Under the pieces are notes generated by a model. It was not told where the DNA came from. It did not search any database and saw only the letters and a list, made by a program, of their open reading frames with translations. Positions 42,374-50,832 of a DNA stretch of 53,023 nucleotides are shown in pieces. Origin of the DNA: Chitinophagales bacterium (lineage in GTDB: Bacteria; Bacteroidota; Bacteroidia; Chitinophagales; Chitinophagaceae). The stretch's first letter is position 1. Every line of letters begins with the position of its first letter. The translations under genes were made by a program, and so were the position numbers. The stretch covers positions 1 through 53,023 of the forward strand of contig JAATGJ010000187.1 of the NCBI GenBank assembly GCA_015654695.1, written 5' to 3'.

Positions 42374-42381
42374 TAAATTTG
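42374..42381 (+). promoter_or_regulatory. -7 box (TAAATTTG) four bases before the antitoxin ATG
   Basis: Exact TAnnTTTG, with TTG at 42351-42353 spaced 20 bases upstream. The ATG at 42386 begins four bases after the box, implying a leaderless or near-leaderless transcript of the toxin-antitoxin pair. Confidence 0.65.
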
Positions 42382-42385
42382 AAAT

Positions 42386-42601
42386 ATGGAAGCACTGAAA
42401 CTCATCCAATCAACACAAAACGGGATATTGCAAATCATAGTACCTGAGCATTTCAATAACACCCCATTGGAAGTGATTGTCATCCCCTTAAGCGAAAAAA
42501 CTATTACTGTCAAAGAACGCCTCCTGGCAATAAAAGGATATTTCGGCTCCGCAAAGTTTCCCAACACGGTTGTAAATAAGTATGATGCCTACAATCAATA
42601 A
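42386..42601 (+). CDS. Putative antitoxin of a PIN toxin pair
   Basis: A 71-residue protein with a beta-strand-rich N-terminal half (LKLIQSTQNGILQIIVPEHF) and a helical tail (VKERLLAIKGYFGS, then AKFPNTVVNKYDAYNQ). I do not recognise a standard DNA-binding fold, but size, position and a 20-base overlap with a PIN gene fit a type II antitoxin. The upstream -7 box is only four bases from the start. Calling it an antitoxin rests on context. Confidence 0.7.
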   Translation: MEALKLIQSTQNGILQIIVPEHFNNTPLEVIVIPLSEKTITVKERLLAIKGYFGSAKFPNTVVNKYDAYNQ

Positions 42602-43028
42602 AGTCTTTATTGATAGTTCAATATTGATTGAAGCGATTAAAGGTTCGCAGACGGCGCTGCTTGAGAAACTGATGACAGATGAGAACTATGATTGTTGCAT
42701 TAATACGATTGTTGTAAGCGAGTTCATGTTTCATTTTCTGGCAGTCAATTCTTCTGTTGCACCGCTTACATTGAAAATGCAGAAACAAATCCCGGCAGTA
42801 TTACAAAACAATGAAGCGTACAAGATATTGCAGCATTTCAGGTTTCTGGATACAGCTGAAGAAGTCGTATCTCTCACACCTGCTCTTATGCAACAATACA
42901 ACCTCCTGCCTAATGATTCAATTATTATCGCTACCTGTAAGATTCACGGGATCAATTACCTGGCATCTTATGATTCAGAGTTAAAAGATGTTTGTTTAAA
43001 TGAAGGGATATCTTTCATTACTTCCTGA
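42582..43028 (+). CDS. PIN-domain toxin, VapC-like
   Basis: A 148-residue PIN nuclease. The acidic residues that bind magnesium are in place: Asp11 (FIDSSILIEA), Glu47 (VVSEFMFHF), Asp112 (LPNDSIIIAT) and Asp131 (ASYDSELKDV). VapC toxins cleave tRNA or rRNA; the target here is unknown. The start may be the first or the second of two tandem ATGs (42582 or 42585). It overlaps the putative antitoxin by 20 bases. A weak hairpin and T-run follow at 43061. Confidence 0.87.
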   Translation: MMPTINKVFIDSSILIEAIKGSQTALLEKLMTDENYDCCINTIVVSEFMFHFLAVNSSVAPLTLKMQKQIPAVLQNNEAYKILQHFRFLDTAEEVVSLTPALMQQYNLLPNDSIIIATCKIHGINYLASYDSELKDVCLNEGISFITS

Positions 43029-43060
43029 AAGATTTAATAGCTGAATATTCCCTGATCAAT

Positions 43061-43085
43061 GGCTGATACCGGCTTTTTTGTTTTT
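43061..43085 (+). terminator. Weak terminator after the PIN toxin
   Basis: GCTG-ATAC-CGGC (four pairs, one G-T) followed by TTTTTTGTTTTTG, 33 bases past the toxin stop. Confidence 0.4.
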
Positions 43086-43113
43086 GCTGTATAAATCATT
43101 TTGGGAGAGGTTA

Positions 43114-44166
43114 TTATATAGCCGGTTCCTGCTGGCTCAAACAATGAAAACTTCCCAGGCCCCAGATGATTTCTGTAGAGTCTATTCCCACTACTTCACG
43201 ATCCGGAAAACAATCTTGTATTATCTGCAATGCTTTATCATCTTTATCACAACGGAAGGTAGGTACGATCACTGATTGGTTAGCGATATAAAAATTAGCA
43301 TAAGCGCCGGGCAAGCGCTGGTCTTCCCAAATTATCTTATCAGGCATGGGCAGTTCAACTATATTCAGTTGTTTGCCATTCAGCAACCGCATTTGCTGTA
43401 ATTGTTTCAGGTTGTGCTGCAGCAAGGAATAATTTTCGTCATTCTTGTTTTCTTCTATTACAGCAATAACGGTGTCTTCGTTTACAAAACGAACGGTGTC
43501 GTCAATATGACCGTCGGTATCATCACCGGTTATGCCTTTATCCACCCAGAGAATTTGTTCTACCCCATAATAGTTGACCAGGTATTCTTCTATCTGTTGC
43601 TGGTTAAGATGCGGGTTGCGGTTGGGGTTTAATAAACAGGCGGTTGATGTCATCAATGTTCCGGCTCCATTAAATTCAACTGAGCCACCTTCCATGACTA
43701 TGCCGGGATGAAAAACACGAAGATTAAAATGTTTGCCGATCAGGGTAGGTATCACATCGTCCAGGTCATACGGGGGATATTTGTTTCCCCATGCATTATA
43801 ACCCCAGTCAACGATCACTTTTTGCTGATCAGCTTTTGGGTTGATTAAAAATGCAGGCCCATGATCCCTGCACCATGCATCATTAGTAGGATGAAAAAAG
43901 AATTCAACTTTTGAAAGATTCACTCCGGCCTTTTCTAAATGACCAACAGCAAATGCCTTCATCGCTTCATCAGCAATATTGATACGAACCAATTCGCCTT
44001 TTGCCAGTTCTTTTACAAATTGTGCATAGTAAGGATAGATCGTATTTATCTTTCCCGGCCAAGAAGCTTCCTTATGCGGCCAGCTCAGCCATGTGGCAAC
44101 ATGCGGAGCAAATTCAGCAGGGAAATAATATCCTAAATCTTTTGGCGTGTTAGAGGTCTTATTCAT
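43114..44166 (-). CDS. aguA: Agmatine deiminase
   Basis: A 350-residue guanidine-modifying enzyme that converts agmatine to N-carbamoylputrescine. Catalytic features are Cys342 in GSFHCLSQQEPA at the very C-terminus, His220 in DDTDGHIDD, Asp96 in NDAWCRDHGP and MEGGSVEFNGAGT at 158-170. aguB, the next step, lies 89 bases upstream on the same strand, so the pair forms a putrescine route. The start MNKTSNTPKDLGYYFPAEF is normal for the family. Confidence 0.94.
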   Translation of the reverse strand: MNKTSNTPKDLGYYFPAEFAPHVATWLSWPHKEASWPGKINTIYPYYAQFVKELAKGELVRINIADEAMKAFAVGHLEKAGVNLSKVEFFFHPTNDAWCRDHGPAFLINPKADQQKVIVDWGYNAWGNKYPPYDLDDVIPTLIGKHFNLRVFHPGIVMEGGSVEFNGAGTLMTSTACLLNPNRNPHLNQQQIEEYLVNYYGVEQILWVDKGITGDDTDGHIDDTVRFVNEDTVIAVIEENKNDENYSLLQHNLKQLQQMRLLNGKQLNIVELPMPDKIIWEDQRLPGAYANFYIANQSVIVPTFRCDKDDKALQIIQDCFPDREVVGIDSTEIIWGLGSFHCLSQQEPAI

Positions 44167-44255
44167 ATTATAAAATGATACACGGGATAACTCTGATCAA
44201 ACGGGTAAAAAAAGATCAGTGAAAATCTATCTTATCCGTGCCATCCGTGTGCTGG

Positions 44256-45128
44256 TCATTCGTCAATAAAGCGTTTCGTAATAGGTTGATAAGAATCTAT
44301 TCTCCGGTCACGAAGGAAAGGCCAGTGTGTCCGGTAGGTATCAGTTTTCTTTGTATCAATTTCTACAACGGTTGTTTCCTCATCCTCATGCGAAGCTTTA
44401 TAGACCAGGGTGCCGAAAGGATTGGATACAAATGATCCACCCCAGAATTTCATGGCGCCGTTTTGTTCAAAACCCACACGGTTCACACTCACCACATGCA
44501 GGCCATTAGCTATTGCATGACTGCGCTGAATAGTTTGCCAGGCATTGTATTGTTCCGTGTTCGTTTCTTCATTTTGAGAAGTGGCCCAGCCGATAGCAGT
44601 AGGGTAGAACAATATCTCGGCGCCCATGAGTGAAGTGATCCTTGCCGCTTCGGGATACCATTGGTCCCAGCAGATCAGTACGCCAAATGTGGCGAATTTT
44701 GTTTTGAACACTTTATATCCCAGGTCACCGGGAGTGAAGTAGAATTTTTCATAGTACGCAGGATCATCCGGGATATGCATTTTACGGTACTTGCCAAGAT
44801 AAGTTCCATCTGCATCCAATACCACGGTGGTATTGTGATAGATGCCTTCTGTTCTTTTTTCAAACAAAGAAGCGATGATAACAACTCCCAGTTCTTTAGC
44901 TGTTTTACTCAACACTTCGCTGGAAGGGCCGGGGATGGGTTCCGCCAATTTGAAATTGTCATAATCTTCCACATCGCAGAAGTACAGCGAAGTAAATAGC
45001 TCCTGCAGGCAAACGATCTGTGCGCCTTTCGCTGCTGCTTCTTTTACTTTGCCAATGGCTTTCTGCAGGTTCTCTTCTTTATTGGCAGAACAACTCATCT
45101 GCACCAAACCGACGTTTACTTTACCCAT
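44256..45128 (-). CDS. aguB: N-carbamoylputrescine amidase
   Basis: A 290-residue carbon-nitrogen hydrolase that frees putrescine from N-carbamoylputrescine. The catalytic triad is Glu43 (LQELFTSLYF), Lys116 (GKYRKMHIPDD) and Cys153 (LICWDQWYPE). The FCDVEDYD loop and YNAWQTIQRSHAIANG are typical of this subgroup of nitrilase-like enzymes. A -7 box TATTTTTG at 45147-45154 precedes the ATG by 18 bases. It is followed on the strand by aguA. Confidence 0.94.
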   Translation of the reverse strand: MGKVNVGLVQMSCSANKEENLQKAIGKVKEAAAKGAQIVCLQELFTSLYFCDVEDYDNFKLAEPIPGPSSEVLSKTAKELGVVIIASLFEKRTEGIYHNTTVVLDADGTYLGKYRKMHIPDDPAYYEKFYFTPGDLGYKVFKTKFATFGVLICWDQWYPEAARITSLMGAEILFYPTAIGWATSQNEETNTEQYNAWQTIQRSHAIANGLHVVSVNRVGFEQNGAMKFWGGSFVSNPFGTLVYKASHEDEETTVVEIDTKKTDTYRTHWPFLRDRRIDSYQPITKRFIDE

Positions 45129-45146
45129 GCTTTATTAATTGAGGTG

Positions 45147-45154
45147 CAAAAATA
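45147..45154 (-). promoter_or_regulatory. aguB: -7 box (TATTTTTG) of aguB-aguA
   Basis: Exact TAnnTTTG on the minus strand, 18 bases before the aguB ATG. Confidence 0.55.
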
Positions 45155-45195
45155 AAGTAAAGAGAGATATGAAAAGAAGCCAGAAGCAGGAAGTC

Positions 45196-45225
45196 ATAAG
45201 TCTGAAGTCAGAAGTTTGATGTCTG
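45196..45225. repeat. AGTCTGAAGTCAGAAGT repeat
   Basis: Three loosely tandem AGTC(T/A)GA units in the aguB-desaturase gap, similar in style to 25921-25975. No coding sense. Confidence 0.4.
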
Positions 45226-45244
45226 ACGGAGGATTCTTTAAATG

Positions 45245-45272
45245 AAAAACCGCTATCGGATGACAGCGGTTT
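45245..45272 (-). terminator. Terminator after the fatty acid desaturase gene
   Basis: Minus-strand stem AAACCGCT/AGCGGTTT with a ten-base loop followed by a T-run, about 48 bases past the desaturase stop. Confidence 0.82.
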
Positions 45273-45319
45273 ACAAAATATAGATTTATTTAGCTCAGGG
45301 TTCTTTCGTATTTCTTAGC

Positions 45320-46387
45320 TCACTTTCTCCCCATCTGTCTCAGGAAAGCTACATGCGATGCAACGGCTAACCTGACTTTCGGGTATTCGATATAGGTGAT
45401 GCCATAATCTTCGCAGGCTTTTTTAATGATCTTGCTGATAGCAGGATAATGTACATGTGATATACGGGGGAATAAATGATGTTCTACCTGGAAATTTAAT
45501 CCACCGACCAGCCAGCTTACTAACTTATTTTTTGTAGCGAAGTTGGCGGTTGTTTTTATCTGGTGAATAGCCCATTCGTCTTCCATTTTATTAGTAGCCT
45601 CGTCCGGCATGGGGAAATGTGTGTGCTCAACAGTATGGGCTAATTGGAATACAATGCTCAATACAAATCCCGCGACAAGCCCCATACTTAAAAAGCCGAT
45701 CAGCCAGGGCATAAAGCCCAGCACATAGATAGGAAGGGCTACAAAAATAAATGCATGGGCAAATTTATAAAACCAGAAAGAAAAATGTTCTGATGCTGTC
45801 ATCTTCCTTAGCGGGGTAGAACCAATTCTGCGGGAAAAATATTTTTTATAATCCGTTACAAAAACCCAGTAGATGTATAATAATGAATAAGCCGCCCAGA
45901 AATAAAAATGCTGGTACTTATGTATTTTATAATGTGGCTGTTCATCACAAAGACGCAGCAGGGGACGTGCTTCTATATCGTCATCCATGCCATGAATATT
46001 AGTATAGGTATGGTGAATAACATTGTGCTTTGTTTTCCACATATATTGGTTGGCTCCAAGAAAATTCGCGGAATTGGAAGCCATGCTATTGATCCATTTG
46101 TAGGGGCTAAAACTTCCATGTGCTCCATCGTGCATGACATTAAACCCAATAGCCGCCGTTAAACAGCCTAAAAGAATGCTTTCCAAAACAGCCCATAAAA
46201 CAGGTGGTGTAAAAAAAACAAGATGTACATATACTGCCATAAAACTTACCACCAGGAGAATCGCTTTAAAATAGAGTTTGAAATTACCGGTAGTGGCTTT
46301 TCCTTTTTGTTTGAAGTAATCACCGATCCTTTTCTTTAATTCTGCATGAAATGAAAGTGTGATTTTCGGAAATTTTGGACTTGACAT
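45320..46387 (-). CDS. Membrane fatty acid desaturase (acyl-lipid/acyl-CoA type)
   Basis: A 355-residue integral membrane desaturase. The three histidine boxes are HDGAH (86-90), HNVIHH (121-126) and QVEHH (300-304). The QxxHH form of the third box places it among front-end/linoleoyl-CoA-like desaturases, but without the fused cytochrome b5 domain of eukaryotic members. About four spans lie between the boxes. It would introduce double bonds into acyl chains for membrane fluidity; regiochemistry cannot be read. A TACCTTTG -7 box (46413-46420) precedes the start by 25 bases. Confidence 0.92.
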   Translation of the reverse strand: MSSPKFPKITLSFHAELKKRIGDYFKQKGKATTGNFKLYFKAILLVVSFMAVYVHLVFFTPPVLWAVLESILLGCLTAAIGFNVMHDGAHGSFSPYKWINSMASNSANFLGANQYMWKTKHNVIHHTYTNIHGMDDDIEARPLLRLCDEQPHYKIHKYQHFYFWAAYSLLYIYWVFVTDYKKYFSRRIGSTPLRKMTASEHFSFWFYKFAHAFIFVALPIYVLGFMPWLIGFLSMGLVAGFVLSIVFQLAHTVEHTHFPMPDEATNKMEDEWAIHQIKTTANFATKNKLVSWLVGGLNFQVEHHLFPRISHVHYPAISKIIKKACEDYGITYIEYPKVRLAVASHVAFLRQMGRK

Positions 46388-46412
46388 AATAACAATGGAT
46401 TAGAAGTGGCAG

Positions 46413-46420
46413 CAAAGGTA
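46413..46420 (-). promoter_or_regulatory. -7 box (TACCTTTG) of the desaturase gene
   Basis: Exact TAnnTTTG on the minus strand, 25 bases before the ATG. The -33 region is not clear. Confidence 0.5.
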
Positions 46421-46524
46421 GTTTATGTTCTCCATACTACCGTCGTTGGTACTGTTAATTAAACAGGTAAATTTAGTGACAATGCTATGATAATCAAAAT
46501 CGGAAAGCGCTATGCCGTAGTTGT

Positions 46525-47319
46525 TTAGGTCTCATTTTGAATTAAAGCGTCAAAGTTTTTGATACCGATCTTTTTATCTGAAATAAAACCTTCAGCAAAC
46601 CTGACACCGATCCGTTTGCCAAAAATCCTCGCCCGGGCAACTACACTATCCAAAAAATCAGGTGTTGAGATATACGTTTGTGGTTCCCCGGTATTATTGT
46701 CTGCGGAATAGAATTGTGTAGAATAAGCTTCAATAGACTTCATCCGTTGTTCAAAAACATCGCTGATGTCAACCAGTATATCCGGCTCATGGTACCAGTC
46801 CTGCATGTATTGAAAAAAATATTTTGGCCGCCATTTCGGTTGCACATTCCCTTCTTTATCTTTTGTTTCTATTTTGGCGAGGCCTGATAAAAAACAGGCG
46901 TCGCTGATCAGGTGGCCCGCACGTCCATGATCAGGATGGCGGTCATGCAGAATATTTCCTATAATGATCTCCGGCTGGTATTTGCGGATAATTTCTATTA
47001 ACTGAACCTGGTGTGCTTCATCATTCCGGAAAAAGCCATCCCGCATTTTCAGGTTTTCCCTGGCTACAGCGCCAATGATCATGGCTGCATTATTTGCTTC
47101 CCGGTATCTCGTTTCAATGGTTCCTCTTGTACCAAGTTCTCCCTGCGTCAGGTCAACGATACCAACTTTTTTCCCTCTTTTTATTTCATTGATCAGTGTG
47201 CCGGAACAACCCAGCTCCACATCATCAGGATGCACGCCTATAGCAAGAATATCGAGTTTGCTCCCCGCTCCGCCAATTGACGGAGAGTTTTGAAATGGCT
47301 GTGAAGAATGATCTGTCAT
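46525..47319 (-). CDS. bshB1: Bacillithiol biosynthesis deacetylase
   Basis: A 264-residue PIG-L/LmbE-type zinc deacetylase that removes acetate from N-acetylglucosaminyl-malate in bacillithiol synthesis. VHPDDVELGCSGTL (about 29-42; zinc His30 and Asp33) and HDRHPDHGRAGH (125-136) form the active site, with SIEAYSTQFY later in the chain. The N-terminus is about 20 residues longer than usual before KLDILAIGVH, with no internal ATG to shorten it. bshC and the YfiT transferase are in the window but not adjacent; bshA is not in view. Confidence 0.94.
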   Translation of the reverse strand: MTDHSSQPFQNSPSIGGAGSKLDILAIGVHPDDVELGCSGTLINEIKRGKKVGIVDLTQGELGTRGTIETRYREANNAAMIIGAVARENLKMRDGFFRNDEAHQVQLIEIIRKYQPEIIIGNILHDRHPDHGRAGHLISDACFLSGLAKIETKDKEGNVQPKWRPKYFFQYMQDWYHEPDILVDISDVFEQRMKSIEAYSTQFYSADNNTGEPQTYISTPDFLDSVVARARIFGKRIGVRFAEGFISDKKIGIKNFDALIQNET

Positions 47320-47421
47320 TTATTTTAAAACCTTTTAAAAAGTTTTGTGTAAAAGTATTTGATTGAGGCAGAAAATAAAAATAGATAAAACGCAATGTAG
47401 AATTGAATACGATAGTTACTC

Positions 47422-47440
47422 CCCTTTAGGGGCTGGGGGT
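47422..47440 (-). repeat. CCCCTTTAGGGG repeat after the DUF4294 stop
   Basis: CCCCTTTAGGGGCTGGGGG on the plus strand; on the gene's strand it reads CCCCCAGCCCCTAAAGGGG, starting three bases after the stop of 47443-48150. Same unit and same relative orientation as 32241-32260. Confidence 0.6.
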
Positions 47441-47442
47441 AC

Positions 47443-48150
47443 TTACTTTCTGTAAGGATTGCCGTACCACATACCATCAATCTCTTTCACAAAGTTTTCG
47501 ATCTGGCGATCTGTTTTGTCTGTGACATCCCATTTCTGTTTCAAATTGCTGCCAAAGAAAAAAGCCACTGTCTGGTACATGCGTGCATTGAGGCCGCCTT
47601 TATATTCCTTAATTACATCGTAGCAATTATTACCTGTTTGCCGGTTGATCAGCTTCATTAAAACTTTTCCCTGGTACACGGAAAGATTGGAAAGCGGTTC
47701 AGTGAATTGCTTCTTCAATTCTTTCTCCCGTGTTTTGATATAGTCTTTGCGTTCTTTTTTTGAGAGATTGGCTGCTTTTGCAGTAATATCATTAATGGTA
47801 GCCCCCGCGATCCGGGCATAAGGATAGGTAACATAGACGGCGTTGCGGAGCCTTGTCCATTCTTCCATATACTTCGCCAGCTTTTTGCCTGATAATTTTG
47901 ATACCCACACCATGGGTTCTTCTTTGTACGACAGCATTTCCCGCTGGTACCAGATAGCGCCTACCATTATAGTATCATTAGGTCCCCAGTTTTTTGATCT
48001 TTCCAGGAAAGAAGGCATTGGGGGAATGGTATCTGTTCTTACCTCCACAGGGTTGACAGGCTCTTGCGCAGATAAGTGTAACTGCGTATTTATAAAAACA
48101 AGGATACAAACTGTTTTAATTACTACTTTATGTGTGAACAAACGGATCAT
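47443..48150 (-). CDS. Exported DUF4294 protein
   Basis: A 235-residue exported protein with a signal peptide (cleavage after LSA near residue 29). The body fits DUF4294: WYQREMLSYKEEPMVWVSKLSG, a helical ARIAGATINDITAKAANLSKKERKDY stretch with many lysines, and GKVLMKLINRQTGNNCYDVIKEYKGGLNARMYQ. The family is largely confined to Bacteroidota and its function is unknown. It lies 81 bases downstream of ccmF, perhaps in one transcript. A CCCC repeat abuts its stop. Confidence 0.83.
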   Translation of the reverse strand: MIRLFTHKVVIKTVCILVFINTQLHLSAQEPVNPVEVRTDTIPPMPSFLERSKNWGPNDTIMVGAIWYQREMLSYKEEPMVWVSKLSGKKLAKYMEEWTRLRNAVYVTYPYARIAGATINDITAKAANLSKKERKDYIKTREKELKKQFTEPLSNLSVYQGKVLMKLINRQTGNNCYDVIKEYKGGLNARMYQTVAFFFGSNLKQKWDVTDKTDRQIENFVKEIDGMWYGNPYRK

Positions 48151-48231
48151 TGCGAGGCTTAATTATAATTCAGCTAATTTACTCCATAAGACAGAGAAAG
48201 TTGCCTGTTTGCTGTATGTGAATTGTGAAAT

Positions 48232-50823
48232 TTATTCTTTCGCGCTGCGGTTCAATTGGATACGCCTTACCATACTGATGAGTATGCCGATTGCCGTGAT
48301 AATGATCCCAGCCCATAATACGTTGATGAAAGGGAATTTATAGGCCTTTAGCGTAACATATTCCAACACAGCGCCTGATTCTTTTACACCCAGTTCTATG
48401 CTATTGTCCGGGTTTACTTTTTCCAGTTTTACTACCAGGCCTTCAGAAGGAATGGTATCCGGAGCCGCCAGGAACTCGCCTCTTGAAAAAGCAAGGCGTG
48501 GGGTCAGCGTAAAGATAGATCCGCTTTTTGAAAACATCTTCAGCGGCGCTTCGTGCAGGCTGCCACCCGGTCCAAAGATCTTTTCAGGTAAACTGTCTTT
48601 AGCCACTACGTTCTGCAGTATCATCCACCCGCGGGAATAGAAAACAGTATCACCTGCTTTCAGCGTCCTGGTATTGAATTTAGTAGTGTCCTGGTTTTTT
48701 TCCGGGTTGGGTAGTGCTGAAATATAAGTGAAAATATCATGCGTGAAATAATGCCGTGAATCAGGATTCGCCATCATCCCTTCATTGCCTTTATAGTTTA
48801 CAAATGCATTAGGCAATAATGTAAACTCTTCATTATCGGTCCGGCTTTTGAAATGTATCCTGTAATACCACTGTTGTTTTTTGGGATGTGCTGAATCACT
48901 TACATAGGTAACATCAAATTTGCCCATTTTCATTGGCAGGCCTTTTACCAGTGTCAGGTTCTCCCCGGTCTTTTCTTTACTTTCCGTTCCGAAATCAATA
49001 GGTATGCCCCCGATATTATAGGAGAGTATCTCTTTCTTAGAAGAAGAAAGAAGAATGCCCAGTAATACCAGTCCAAATCCGAAATGCGATATGGACCCAC
49101 CGGATAATTTCAATTTCCCTTTTAAACCGAGCCATATATAAGATACATTCGCAATGACCGCGTATACACTACAGGCAACGGCCAGCCAGATAGCCCCTAA
49201 AAAAGCAGGGCCTTCTTTATTATAATTAATATTTCCAAAATAAACGACCAATGCTCCTGCCACCATTGAAATAAATGTCGGGAATGCCAGTTTTTTCCAA
49301 AAAAATCTCCGGCTTGTTTCTTTGTATTTTAAATACTGTGTCACTGCTGTGAGTACAGCGATGATGATAGCTACGAATATGTGTATCTGGTTATAAAGAG
49401 ATTCCTGGTTTTCCGGCGCCGCTTTTTTTATATTGAGAATGCTGTTCAGTACGGGCAATGAAGTAATACCAATAATCACCATAGCGGATAGAAAAAATAT
49501 CAGCGAGCCGATGTACATCCAGAATTCACGGGAAGAACCACTTTCTTCTTTGATAATAGTGGGTACCTGTTTTTGTACCTGGTAAATGACAACTACCAAT
49601 CCTAAGATGAGTGCGATAAATGATACAACAGGGTAAGGGATATACCTGGCGGCTACCGCCAGCGCCGCAGCAACAACAAAGGTGGTTACTTTTTGATTCA
49701 GGTCTTTTGCGGATACTATTGCTGCGCCCCATATAAACAGGTAAAGCAAAAGATACAATTGCACATTCATTCCAAGATCTGTAAACGCATGTACGGATGT
49801 TTCCCCCAGTATGCCGCTTCGTGTAAGAAAAGTGGAATAGAGAACGAATACAAAACTGAGGATACAAAAAAGATAGGCTGAACGTAATGAATAACCGGTA
49901 TGTGTATAAATAAGTACGGTATGGATACCCGCAATCAATATCAGCCAGGGTACCAGTGAAGCATTTTCTACAGGATCCCAGGCCCAGTAGCCGCCAAATG
50001 TCAAAGATTCATAAGCCCATGCCGCTCCCATCATGATACCTACACCCAGCACAGCAGCGGAAAACAATGTCCAGGGTAATGCAGGCTTTATCCATTCGCT
50101 GAATTTCTTTGTCCATAAACCGGCAACCGCAAATGCAAACGGAACAATGGTAGAAGCAAACCCAAGAAATAACACAGGCGGATGTATTACCATCCAGTAA
50201 TTCTGCAGCAAAGGATTCAGGTCATTGCCATCTTTTATAGATGACATGTAATCTGGCTTTAATGCCTGGTTCACATCAAAATTCAGATGCAGGGCCGGTG
50301 CATTATCCAGTACCCCGGAATCTCTTAATAAAATGAAAGGGTTGGATCCCATCTTTTGATCAAAAATGTAAATACCCGCGATCATAGTGGCAATACATAA
50401 CTGGGCAAAACTGACAACCGTCATCACAGGCGCTTCCCAGCTCTTGCCTGTTTTTATCAATACCAATCCAAGTACACAATGCCAGACACTCCATAACAAA
50501 AAACTTCCTTCCTGTCCTTCCCAGAAACAGGCGAACATATATTTGAATTCCAGTGACAGGCTGCTGTGTTGCCAGGCATATTTATATTCAAAAAGATGGT
50601 GCTGTATGATATAAAAGAGAATGCCGAAGATGGCGAATACAGAAATAGTTTCTGTGATAAAAGAAAAACGGGCCAGCCTTTTCCAATAAGCTGCGTCAGT
50701 ATCAATTTTGGATTGCGTGGCTTTATAATAAGAAAATGTAGCTACCAGGGAAGCAACCAACGAGAGTACAATAAAAAAGTGTCCTAACTGACCGGGCAGG
50801 AGATGCTCGCCGATATAATCCAT
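48232..50823 (-). CDS. ccmF: Cytochrome c heme lyase component CcmF
   Basis: An 863-residue polytopic membrane protein of system I cytochrome c maturation, where CcmF attaches heme from CcmE to apocytochrome c. The tryptophan-rich WWD-type segment GGYWAWDPVENASLVPW (277-293) is intact, flanked by HPP (214-216) and His301, candidate heme ligands. A large soluble periplasmic domain (about 640-830) near the C-terminus precedes the final span. It starts 9 bases after the ccmE stop, in one operon. ccmA, ccmB, ccmC and ccmH are not in the window. Confidence 0.95.
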   Translation of the reverse strand: MDYIGEHLLPGQLGHFFIVLSLVASLVATFSYYKATQSKIDTDAAYWKRLARFSFITETISVFAIFGILFYIIQHHLFEYKYAWQHSSLSLEFKYMFACFWEGQEGSFLLWSVWHCVLGLVLIKTGKSWEAPVMTVVSFAQLCIATMIAGIYIFDQKMGSNPFILLRDSGVLDNAPALHLNFDVNQALKPDYMSSIKDGNDLNPLLQNYWMVIHPPVLFLGFASTIVPFAFAVAGLWTKKFSEWIKPALPWTLFSAAVLGVGIMMGAAWAYESLTFGGYWAWDPVENASLVPWLILIAGIHTVLIYTHTGYSLRSAYLFCILSFVFVLYSTFLTRSGILGETSVHAFTDLGMNVQLYLLLYLFIWGAAIVSAKDLNQKVTTFVVAAALAVAARYIPYPVVSFIALILGLVVVIYQVQKQVPTIIKEESGSSREFWMYIGSLIFFLSAMVIIGITSLPVLNSILNIKKAAPENQESLYNQIHIFVAIIIAVLTAVTQYLKYKETSRRFFWKKLAFPTFISMVAGALVVYFGNINYNKEGPAFLGAIWLAVACSVYAVIANVSYIWLGLKGKLKLSGGSISHFGFGLVLLGILLSSSKKEILSYNIGGIPIDFGTESKEKTGENLTLVKGLPMKMGKFDVTYVSDSAHPKKQQWYYRIHFKSRTDNEEFTLLPNAFVNYKGNEGMMANPDSRHYFTHDIFTYISALPNPEKNQDTTKFNTRTLKAGDTVFYSRGWMILQNVVAKDSLPEKIFGPGGSLHEAPLKMFSKSGSIFTLTPRLAFSRGEFLAAPDTIPSEGLVVKLEKVNPDNSIELGVKESGAVLEYVTLKAYKFPFINVLWAGIIITAIGILISMVRRIQLNRSAKE

Positions 50824-50832
50824 TCCTTGTTA

